From Desulfobulbus sp. (GTDB lineage Bacteria; Desulfobacterota; Desulfobulbia; Desulfobulbales; Desulfobulbaceae), in the NCBI GenBank assembly GCA_028684915.1, contig JAQUEZ010000028.1:1-45890 (forward strand): a stretch of DNA of 45,890 bases, given 5' to 3'. How positions within the stretch are numbered: the first letter of the stretch is position 1; the number at the start of each line of letters is the position of its first letter. Under the pieces are notes generated by a model that saw nothing but the letters and a program-made list of their open reading frames with translations, was not told the origin of the DNA and searched no databases. The translations under genes were made by a program, and so were the position numbers. Shown piece after piece: positions 9,024 to 16,436 of the stretch.

Positions 9024-11085
9024 GGCAAAGCTGAAGCGGGAAAAACGGGAGGCTGAAAAGCTGCTGCGGGGTGGCCGTTACCTGGAGTGGCTGGTGGCGG
9101 TGCGCGACGTGCCGGTGACGGTGGAACACAAGCGCGATCTCGACAAGGCCTGGGCCGAGGTGCGGCGGCGCTCCCTGCGTACCCGCGAAGGGTTTGAGGA
9201 ATATTGCCGTCTGCGTTCTGAGCTGGGCACGATTCCACAGCACCCGGAAAATCTCTTCCTTGAGGCCCTGGTGTTGCTGATGCAGGGCGAGAGCGGTGCG
9301 GCGGAGGTACTGCTGGCCCTGCCCAAACTGAGTGGGGCCTTTCTTGCGGTGCAGCAGCAGGTGCATTCGACGCTGCATCAGCAGGACCTGAACTGGAATG
9401 AAGTGGAACGGCAACTTAACGTGATAGTGCAGGATCCGAGCAAGATATCACGTAAGCAGATGCACAATCTGGCAACCTGTTTCAGTGGAACCCAGCTTGC
9501 CCAGGTGTTTGAGGCGTTGGGGCAAGAGCTGATGACCTTTCGCAAGCTCAACCACAAGATACACCTGCATAAGCCGCTCGGTCATGGATTGCTCGATGAT
9601 CTCGCTGATGCCAATTTTCATGCCTGGCAGGTAACTGCGGATTTCCCTCCGCCGTTACGACGCTTGCTCTTCCATCCCATGATCGAGCAGGTGCGTCTGC
9701 ATCTCCAACAGGCGTCGCCCACACCCGGTCCACACCAGGTGCGGGACTTGATTGATGCGGTGCGGCACCTTTTTTTTGAAGTGGCTGGTTCGTATCTCTC
9801 CGACGAACTGCGGGTACAACTCAGCGACCGCGACGAGGATGATTGCTCCGATGCTGCCTGCAACAAACTGGAACAGCGTTTTGCCACCGCCTCCCTGGAG
9901 GAGCGCTTGGCACTGCTGCGCGATTTCCGTCAGGTGGTGCGGCGGGAGGCGCTGGCTGCGGACAAGGATAGCGCCGCCTCCTTTTTTTCGTTTGAGGACG
10001 GGGTTACTCCGGCCATGGAGCGGCTTTTGCTCCACTGCCACCGGCAGGTGCTTGCGGAATTCGCCCGGCGGTTGCCGGAGTTGGCTCCACGGGACCGACG
10101 CAGCCTGATCACCTTTTACGACCGGCTCCTTTCCGAGGACCTGACCCTATTGCTGGTGCCTGATGCCGATTTCCCCCCCCTGACGCAACTGGTGCAACAG
10201 GCTCTGGAGTCCGGCTGTTACGGGATGCGGCTGGCGTTGCTTGCGCCCCTTGCGGCGGCTGCCGGCCGTAACCGTAGTTTGGCACGACTTGCCGAGCAGA
10301 CCCTTTTGGCCGGGGCCGTTCCCGCCGAATCGGAACTGCAGTGGTTTGTTGAGGGATATCTGGAGGTGGCGCTGCGTTTTCCGGCATCCCTGCGGCCCCT
10401 CTTTGCTCGCATTGGGGACAATGTAGCCTTGGCCGATTATGTGAGTCGGGCCATCTGGAAAGAATACAGCGACGCCATGCTGGTGGAGGATTTTGTGGAG
10501 GAATTCGGCTCGTCGCTTCCAGGAAAAGAGATGGCCGAAGAGTACGCGATGTACTCCCATGAGGTGCGCAAGGGATTACTGGAGCTCGCCGCAGAGGTGC
10601 CGCAACTGGCGCAGTTGCGCCGATTTTTGCAAGCCTTCCCTACGGGGCGGGTTAACGTGGTCAACCTGCGGCAGTGGTGTGAGGTAGCGTGGAGCCCCGA
10701 TGAGCAATGCGCGGAATTTTTACACGTCGCCCTGCCGCTGCTGCACGAGGCCAAGGAAAAGGCTGAGTTCATGACGGCGTTCAAGTCGCCCAATATGACG
10801 AAAGCGCAAATGGCCCACATGAAAACGAGCGTTCGGCAACTTGCCGAGGTGACAGATTTTCTCCGCTCGCGAAGCGATGATTTTCAGGTTTTGCCCGTCT
10901 CTGTGCTCACCACTCTGGTCATGGAAGTCTTTCCTTGTCTGGAACGCCAACAGGGATTCGACTCGCTGCTGGTGCGGACCTACAACGCACTCTGTCTGCG
11001 GGTCAAGGCCGGGGGGAAGAACTGTGCGTTTCTTCGCGACGAGGTGGAGCGGCGCATGCGCAAAAAAGCCGCTCACCGGCGTTAA
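9016..11085 (+). CDS. Large helical protein of unknown function in the Hsp70 island
   Basis: The product is 689 residues starting [20 protein letters not shown]; the ATG lies 8 bp inside the end of the hscC frame. No catalytic motif, membrane segment or signal peptide is visible. The sequence is dominated by amphipathic helices rich in Leu, Arg and Glu, with recurring blocks such as ENLFLEALVLLMQGESGAAE that look like TPR or HEAT-type solenoid helices. The N-terminus is strongly basic. I do not recognise a family. Coupling to the chaperone gene suggests a client adaptor, scaffold or substrate, but this is inference only. The reading frame is intact and its codon use matches its neighbours. 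Confidence 0.85.
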   Translation: MAKAKLKREKREAEKLLRGGRYLEWLVAVRDVPVTVEHKRDLDKAWAEVRRRSLRTREGFEEYCRLRSELGTIPQHPENLFLEALVLLMQGESGAAEVLLALPKLSGAFLAVQQQVHSTLHQQDLNWNEVERQLNVIVQDPSKISRKQMHNLATCFSGTQLAQVFEALGQELMTFRKLNHKIHLHKPLGHGLLDDLADANFHAWQVTADFPPPLRRLLFHPMIEQVRLHLQQASPTPGPHQVRDLIDAVRHLFFEVAGSYLSDELRVQLSDRDEDDCSDAACNKLEQRFATASLEERLALLRDFRQVVRREALAADKDSAASFFSFEDGVTPAMERLLLHCHRQVLAEFARRLPELAPRDRRSLITFYDRLLSEDLTLLLVPDADFPPLTQLVQQALESGCYGMRLALLAPLAAAAGRNRSLARLAEQTLLAGAVPAESELQWFVEGYLEVALRFPASLRPLFARIGDNVALADYVSRAIWKEYSDAMLVEDFVEEFGSSLPGKEMAEEYAMYSHEVRKGLLELAAEVPQLAQLRRFLQAFPTGRVNVVNLRQWCEVAWSPDEQCAEFLHVALPLLHEAKEKAEFMTAFKSPNMTKAQMAHMKTSVRQLAEVTDFLRSRSDDFQVLPVSVLTTLVMEVFPCLERQQGFDSLLVRTYNALCLRVKAGGKNCAFLRDEVERRMRKKAAHRR

Positions 11086-11123
11086 CCATTTTTCTTATGA
11101 AATTTCTGTTCTGACGAGGATCC

Positions 11124-11522
11124 ATGCTGACACGGGAGCAAGCCTTACACCACATGAATCTGCAGCACGAGGCCAGCAGAGAGGAAATCGAACAGAGCTA
11201 TCGCCGCCTGGTGCGCCGATATCCGCCGGAGTTCCATCCGGATCGATTCCGCCAGATCGATGCGAGTTATCGTACCCTGACCTCGCTGTCCTTCATGGTG
11301 GAATCCATTTTCAATGCTAAAGATAAAGGCGAGGAGGGGAATCTAGCCCCGCAGGTAGCGGAACTTCCCTTGGCTGCAGAAGCAGAGGCGGCAGTCCAAG
11401 GCGTGGCAGCGTTGCGGAGAATACTCCTGATGGAGGCGCTGTGGCCAAGAAGGGGGCAGCAGTTGACAGAAGAACAGGCAAAACGGGATTTCCCCCGCAA
11501 AAAGGGTGAGATCCCATTTTAA
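11124..11522 (+). CDS. J-domain (DnaJ-like) co-chaperone
   Basis: The product is 132 residues, ATG at 11124 with GAGGATC upstream. Residues 1-55 form a J-domain: LTREQALHHMNLQHEASREE, then the basic helix IEQSYRRLVRRYP, the HPD tripeptide at 38-40 that stimulates Hsp70 ATPase, and RFRQIDASYRTLT as helix III. There is no Gly/Phe linker, zinc domain or DnaJ C-terminal domain; the rest is a short helical tail with a basic end. It is 38 bp after the large helical protein, completing a set of Hsp70, exchange factor candidate and J-protein. HscC proteins are known to work with small specialised J-proteins. It is probably specific for the neighbouring HscC. Confidence 0.85.
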   Translation: MLTREQALHHMNLQHEASREEIEQSYRRLVRRYPPEFHPDRFRQIDASYRTLTSLSFMVESIFNAKDKGEEGNLAPQVAELPLAAEAEAAVQGVAALRRILLMEALWPRRGQQLTEEQAKRDFPRKKGEIPF

Positions 11523-11593
11523 TGCCTACCAACAGAGGGGGCGGTTTTACGGGTTGATCGGAAATTTATAAAAAAAATCAATTTATTACAAAT

Positions 11594-11754
11594 GATGACG
11601 TCGTAAAAACTTCGATCTCCTGCGTCGCAGCGTTTTTCCCGACGCTCGACATACCTGATGTATGCCTTCGAGCCGGAAAAAACACTGCTCCTTGTATCTC
11701 TTTGTTTTTACTTAGCCATTTCTTAGAGTGTGATGGACTTTTTATGTGTCCATC
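11594..11754 (+). repeat. MITE-like intergenic repeat, copy A
   Basis: This is a 161-bp copy running from GATGACGTCGTAAAAACTTC to ACTTTTTATGTGTCCATC. Its ends are imperfect inverted repeats. The centre (about 11632-11683) can fold into a long hairpin built around CATAC-CTGAT-GTATG and flanked by a GTTTTTCC / GGAAAAAAC pair. It lies between convergent genes (J-protein and FMN oxidase) and may double as a bidirectional terminator. No flanking duplication is visible at this copy. Confidence 0.75.
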
Positions 11755-11797
11755 AATATTGTGGGGGCGACATTGTTTGATTATGCCAACAGAGCGT

Positions 11798-12817
11798 TCA
11801 GCGGCCGTGGACGATACTCGCCGGAACCTTCTTCACATCGGCGGTCCCGGTGAGGAGCATGGCCTGGAGCAGCTCGTTTTTGAGCTGGTTGAGGTACATG
11901 GCCACGCCTTCCCGGCCTCCGCCAAAGGCGGCGATGATCAGCGGCCGGCCGACAAGTACGGCATCGGCCCCCAGGGCGAGCAGTTTGAGCACATCGGCAC
12001 CGCTACGCACGCCGCCATCGGCAAAGATGATCGCCTTCCCTTTGATCCGGGCCGCGATTTCCGGCAGGACCTCGGCCGCGCCGGGGGTGAAGTCGAGCAC
12101 CCGACCGCCGTGGTTGGAGACGACAATCGCTGCCGCTCCTGCCGCAACCGCTGCTTCCGCCTCATCCGCAGTCATGATCCCCTTGACGATAAAGGGTAGT
12201 TTGGTGGCTCCAATCACTTCCGCCAGTTCGGCCGCTGTCTTGGGGCCGACCGGCTGTCCCTTCATGGCCATGGTCACCAGGCCTGCACCGTCGATATCCA
12301 TGCCGGCGGCGAGTACACCTGCCTCTTCCGCAGTCTTGAGGTGGGCCTTGATGACATCCTGAGTCCGTGGTTTGATGATCGCAATCGAGCCACCCTTATT
12401 GGCTGCACCTGCCTTGATGCCGCTGTCGAACATGGTTGGATCGGCACCGTCACCGCTCATGCACAGCGAGCCAGCCATTAAGGCGCCGGCGACCATCTCG
12501 GAAATAAAGTCCTCCTCGGTCATCTTGCCGCCCATGTTATAGGTCGAGCCGGTAATGGGCGCGCCAAGGATTGGCATGGCCAGCGTTTTTCCCCAGAGGT
12601 TGAGAGAGAGATTTGGCTCTTTGACCCCATGCACGGTGCGCATGTTAAGTCGGACTGACGCTAGGGCTTCCATGTTGGATTTAAAGGCGGATCCTGTGCC
12701 CACGCCACCCATACCCGGTACCTCGCCGGCACAGGCGCGGCCGTCGCAGACCGGACAGACTCGGCAAAATCCTTTGAGTTGTTCTCGTGCCTGGGCGCGT
12801 ACGGTTTTCATATCCAT
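11798..12817 (-). CDS. FMN-dependent alpha-hydroxy-acid oxidase/dehydrogenase family protein
   Basis: The product is 339 residues from an ATG at 12817 with a perfect AGGAGG 7 bp upstream; the open frame extends further but is not coding. The FMN-binding TIM barrel shows LPFIVKGIMTADEA, the SNHGGR active-site His/Arg motif, FADGGVRSG and ALGADAVLVGRP. These are hallmarks of the lactate/glycolate oxidase family. The N-terminus instead carries a cysteine cluster FCRVCPVCDGRACAG (residues 17-31), which could bind a metal or FeS centre. In an anaerobe the enzyme is more likely a dehydrogenase or isomerase-type member (compare type 2 IPP isomerase) than an O2-using oxidase. It is a single gene with no partner nearby. 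Substrate unknown. Confidence 0.88.
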   Translation of the reverse strand: MDMKTVRAQAREQLKGFCRVCPVCDGRACAGEVPGMGGVGTGSAFKSNMEALASVRLNMRTVHGVKEPNLSLNLWGKTLAMPILGAPITGSTYNMGGKMTEEDFISEMVAGALMAGSLCMSGDGADPTMFDSGIKAGAANKGGSIAIIKPRTQDVIKAHLKTAEEAGVLAAGMDIDGAGLVTMAMKGQPVGPKTAAELAEVIGATKLPFIVKGIMTADEAEAAVAAGAAAIVVSNHGGRVLDFTPGAAEVLPEIAARIKGKAIIFADGGVRSGADVLKLLALGADAVLVGRPLIIAAFGGGREGVAMYLNQLKNELLQAMLLTGTADVKKVPASIVHGR

Positions 12818-13087
12818 GGTGTAACCTCCTGCCCTCAGACGGCTGCTGTCGGTGCGCCGGTACTGAGGTGAAAATATGTTGCTGAGAGAAGACTGGAACG
12901 GGTGTTGCCGGAGTAAGGGGCGGGAATGTTGTCTTGAGCAATCGGCTCCCCAGTAGGTCAACACACCGGGAGGTATTCAACCACTTTGGGCGGTCTCTTT
13001 TCAACTCTTTTACGCGTGGCGAGATTTGTGAGGGCCAAAACAGAAGCCTCCGTCCCTGAATCCTGCCGTCATGGATGTGCCGCCTGA

Positions 13088-14986
13088 TCAGAACAACGCG
13101 TTAGGCGGACAGGGTTTGAAACGATTGGCGGCGTCGCTGCAGGGTTGTTTTTTGGGGGGAACGGATGGTCGTTTTCGCGGCTTTTTTCGTCGATCCGGTT
13201 GGCGCAGGTAGATGATCAGCCAATCCGGTTTAGGCTCGATTTGGAGTTCCTCGCAAAAGACTTGGACCGAGTGTTTGGGATCAAGGGCAAAAAGCGGTAC
13301 CGCCCGATACCCATGGCGTTTAATAAAATCAGCGAACCCGAAGTGATTGGTCAGTTTGGTGGTATGGATACTGCCGCCGTGGGCCAGAACCCAAGAAAGA
13401 TAGGAGTGGGTTATGCTGCTGTTAAACAGGGTTTGCGACAGACGTTGAATCGGCAGACGGATGCGTTCCGAGACCCGTTCGCGCAACTTTGACTGGATCA
13501 CAAAGACTTTGTCTGCGCCCAATTCATTGCGATAATGCATGGCTGCGGCCACATTGATCGTCTCATGGGAGGACATGGCTAAAATTCGTCCGATACCCGT
13601 CAGAGGGAGGTACTGATCGGCATGTTCGGAAAATGGATTGCCGAAATAACAGGTAAGGCCTTCTATTTTGGCCTTGGTCACATTGCCGCGAACCGTATCC
13701 GCCAGAAGCACTTGCACCCCGTTATGCGTGAGGGCCTGAGCCAGTGATCGGGCAACGACATTGGCGCCGACAATGAGGAATCCCTTGGGCTCGAGCTCGA
13801 TCACCTTGAGCCATTTGGCAAGAGATCGTGCCGTGGTACTCTGGAGGAGCACCGTGGCGATGATGACGAAGAAGGTCAGGGGGCTGAGCAGGTTGGCATC
13901 GGCAAACCCTGCTTTTTCCAGCTGCACTGCAAAGAGGGCGGAGATGGCGGCGGCGACAATGCCCCGTGGTGCGATCCAGGCCAGGAAATGCCGTTCCGGC
14001 CAGGAGAGTTTGGAGCCGGTTGCCGAGATGACGATGTTCAACGGGCGGGCGAGGAACTGAATGGCAAGAAAGAGAAGGACAGCTCGCCAGCCCAAGTCGA
14101 TCAGCGCCTGGAGATTAATCCGTGCCGCCAGGGTAATGAACAGAAGCGATATCAAAAGGAGACTGATACTTTCCTTGAAATCGATGATTCCCTGTACATC
14201 CACGTCCCTCATGTTGGCCAGCCAGATCCCCATCACCGTCACTGTGACCAAACCGGATTCCGGTTGCAGTGCATTGGCCACAATAAAAGAGACCAGGACT
14301 ACAGAGAGTGTGCCGATATTGCGCAAAAAATCGGGGATCCAGTTGGAACGAAGCGCTGCTCCCAAAAAATAGCCGCAACCAATGCCGATCCCGGCGCCGA
14401 CAATGAGCAGGCGGAGGAAAAACAGCAGGGTGTGTCCCCAAGGCGAGCCGGCCGATGCGGTAATGATATATTCATACACCAGAACCGAGAGGGCTGCGCC
14501 GATAGGATCGATCACAATACCCTCCCAGCGGAGAATATTGGCGATATTGGCCGTTGGCCGCACGGTGCGGAGGATCGGGGAGATAACCGTTGGTCCGGTG
14601 ACCACGGTGATCGCACCAAAGAGAAAGGAGATCTGCCAGCACATACCGACTACGTAATGGGCGGTGACCGCAGTGATCAACCAGGTGATCACCATGCCGA
14701 AGGAAACCATATTACGGATCACGGTCTCAAAGCCCATGATTTCCGTGAAACGCAGGGTCAGGCTTCCTTCAAAGAGAATGACTGCGACCGAAATCGAGAT
14801 AAAGGGAAAGAGAAAGTTGCCCAGCAGTTGTTCCGGATGGAGCAGTCCCAAAACCGGGCCGACCAGAATGCCGGTCAGGAGCAGGAAGAGAATGGCAGGG
14901 AGCCGAACCCTCCAGGCTCCCCATTGGCAGAGGATGCTGGCGGCTAACAGGCCGGCAATAATAAGAAAGATTGATTCCTGGTTCAT
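13088..14986 (-). CDS. CPA1-family cation:proton antiporter with C-terminal RCK/TrkA-N-like domain
   Basis: The product is 632 residues, ATG at 14986 preceded by GGGAG. Residues 1-395 contain about a dozen hydrophobic segments with antiporter signatures: FLLLTGILVGPVLGLL, TVVTGPTVISPILRTVRPT and WEGIVIDPIGAALSVL (the Asp-containing ion-binding helix). Residues 400-520 form a Rossmann-like regulatory domain, KGFLIVGANVVARSLAQAL, similar to RCK/TrkA-N domains that bind NAD(H) or nucleotides. The C-terminal tail is Lys/Pro rich. It exchanges Na+ or K+ for protons across the inner membrane. It follows the GluR0-like channel gene by 40 bp on the same strand, so both probably act together in cation homeostasis. 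Whether the ion is Na+ or K+ cannot be told. Confidence 0.92.
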   Translation of the reverse strand: MNQESIFLIIAGLLAASILCQWGAWRVRLPAILFLLLTGILVGPVLGLLHPEQLLGNFLFPFISISVAVILFEGSLTLRFTEIMGFETVIRNMVSFGMVITWLITAVTAHYVVGMCWQISFLFGAITVVTGPTVISPILRTVRPTANIANILRWEGIVIDPIGAALSVLVYEYIITASAGSPWGHTLLFFLRLLIVGAGIGIGCGYFLGAALRSNWIPDFLRNIGTLSVVLVSFIVANALQPESGLVTVTVMGIWLANMRDVDVQGIIDFKESISLLLISLLFITLAARINLQALIDLGWRAVLLFLAIQFLARPLNIVISATGSKLSWPERHFLAWIAPRGIVAAAISALFAVQLEKAGFADANLLSPLTFFVIIATVLLQSTTARSLAKWLKVIELEPKGFLIVGANVVARSLAQALTHNGVQVLLADTVRGNVTKAKIEGLTCYFGNPFSEHADQYLPLTGIGRILAMSSHETINVAAAMHYRNELGADKVFVIQSKLRERVSERIRLPIQRLSQTLFNSSITHSYLSWVLAHGGSIHTTKLTNHFGFADFIKRHGYRAVPLFALDPKHSVQVFCEELQIEPKPDWLIIYLRQPDRRKKPRKRPSVPPKKQPCSDAANRFKPCPPNALF

Positions 14987-15026
14987 GATGCAACTCCCTG
15001 GCGGATCGCCAACGGTCGAAATACTC

Positions 15027-16136
15027 TCACTGTTCCGTGCCGGTCCCGAACCATGTATTGTTCAGCTTATCCATGGTCCCGTTTTCAAAGAGTTTGAGCA
15101 GGCAGCGGTCGATCTGTTCTTTTAGGCGGCTGTTTTCCGGGAGGAGAAAGGCGTAATCCTGTTTATCGAACATCTTGCCCACCAACTTGACCTTGCCTTG
15201 TCCTGCCGTGTTGGCATAGTACTGCAGGCTCGGCAGATCGTGGACCACCGCATCGAGTTTCTTCTCCTCCAGCAGCGCGTACATATCCTTGGCGCTGGGC
15301 ACGATTGTCAGCACCCCCAAGTTTTCTCGATGCATGTACTCCTCGCTCACACTCCCTTTGATTACTCCAACTTTTTTCCCAATCAGATCCTTAGGCCCAT
15401 GGATATAACTGCGGAATTCATGGAGGGCGAAATCGGAGGAGATATTGGCGACAAAGACGGCAAACATCGGCAGAGAGACAATAATGATCAACACGGCAAG
15501 GGTTTTGCCGACCCTGCTTTTAGGAATGTAGTCACCGTAACCGACCGTACTGGCGGTGACAATCGACCAGTAAATCCCTTCAAGTATTCCGGGAAAGTAG
15601 TTGCGGTGAAAGGTATGCTGGTTGCGCCGTTCAGCCAGCCAGATCACATGGGCTGAAAGGAGGAGAAAGGCAACAAAAGAGCCGATTTTTATTATTCGTT
15701 CCTGGGTGAAAAAAGAGGCTCGAAAGGCTGAAAAGGAGTAGCTGTTTTTGGCTGAGGTCATGATGCCTAGGCCGGTATGGAAGTGGGAGAGGCCGAAATC
15801 GAACTGGCTTTCCCGGTTTTCGGTGATGGTGATCGCGCCGATGGCAATATCGAGTTTGCCGCTCTCCATATCCTGCAGGGTCTGGGCGATGCCCTGGCTG
15901 GGAACAAACCGGTACGGCAGACCAAGATCAGCGGCAATGGCCTGCCACAGATCAATGGCATAACCGCTTGGTTCCTGGTTAGGTTCAAGGAAAATAAAGG
16001 GCTTGATGTCGCGGATGCCGACCCGTAGTTCGTATCCTGCCATTGCCTTTACCGGTGACAGATGCCAAAATGTTACCAGGATAGTTGTCAATAAAAGGAA
16101 AATTTGGGATTGCTTTAAGGGATAAGAAACGCTCAT
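15027..16136 (-). CDS. Prokaryotic ionotropic glutamate receptor-like potassium channel (GluR0 type)
   Basis: The product is 369 residues, ATG at 16136 after CCAGGAGGTGT. Residues 1-33 look like a signal peptide. Residues 35-140 are the first lobe of a family 3 solute-binding domain, with ITITENRESQFDF whose Arg108 would bind an amino-acid carboxylate. A membrane helix follows (about 150-168). The pore loop carries TVGYGD (197-202), the potassium selectivity filter, and a second helix spans 209-231. Residues 245-369 resume the binding domain (LIGKKVGVIKGSVSEEY, then ALLEEKKLDAVVHDL). This split-domain order, S1-M1-P-M2-S2, is that of cyanobacterial GluR0, a glutamate-gated K+ channel. It leads an apparent operon with a cation antiporter. 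The ligand is not known. Confidence 0.92.
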   Translation of the reverse strand: MSVSYPLKQSQIFLLLTTILVTFWHLSPVKAMAGYELRVGIRDIKPFIFLEPNQEPSGYAIDLWQAIAADLGLPYRFVPSQGIAQTLQDMESGKLDIAIGAITITENRESQFDFGLSHFHTGLGIMTSAKNSYSFSAFRASFFTQERIIKIGSFVAFLLLSAHVIWLAERRNQHTFHRNYFPGILEGIYWSIVTASTVGYGDYIPKSRVGKTLAVLIIIVSLPMFAVFVANISSDFALHEFRSYIHGPKDLIGKKVGVIKGSVSEEYMHRENLGVLTIVPSAKDMYALLEEKKLDAVVHDLPSLQYYANTAGQGKVKLVGKMFDKQDYAFLLPENSRLKEQIDRCLLKLFENGTMDKLNNTWFGTGTEQ

Positions 16137-16436
16137 ACACCTCCTGGTGTAGGATTGCCGAGATGAAGATGAAAAGAGTGCTCAGCCTTTGAGTGACCGT
16201 CATTTCTTCTTTATTTTCAACAGGTACAAAACATCAATCTGTTCGGCAAGCATCTTTGTGGGAAATAAATGAGCCGCATGTATAGAAAATTGAGCATAAC
16301 CGAAGAGCATGAATTCGTGTTGCCCCTCCTCTGTAAAGAATGATAGGGATGTCCACTGAATTGTAACCACATGGTGCCTTAAAAAGTATCGGGGAGTCGC
16401 TGCGTCCCGCACTAGGGTGGATGTATAAGGAGCTCT
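16137..16436. other. Divergent intergenic region between channel and sensor kinase genes
   Basis: This is 300 bp without a credible gene. It should contain the two divergent promoters. The kinase side ends in TATAAGGAGCTCT, giving a good ribosome binding site. A minus-strand open frame that runs from the kinase gene into this region looks like a shadow of the kinase gene. No repeat element was found here. Confidence 0.6.

Noticed and set aside
13988..14947. 319-codon plus-strand open frame opposite the antiporter
   Set aside because: It is a shadow of a membrane-protein gene, very rich in Asp, Gly, Glu and Arg, with no start signal.
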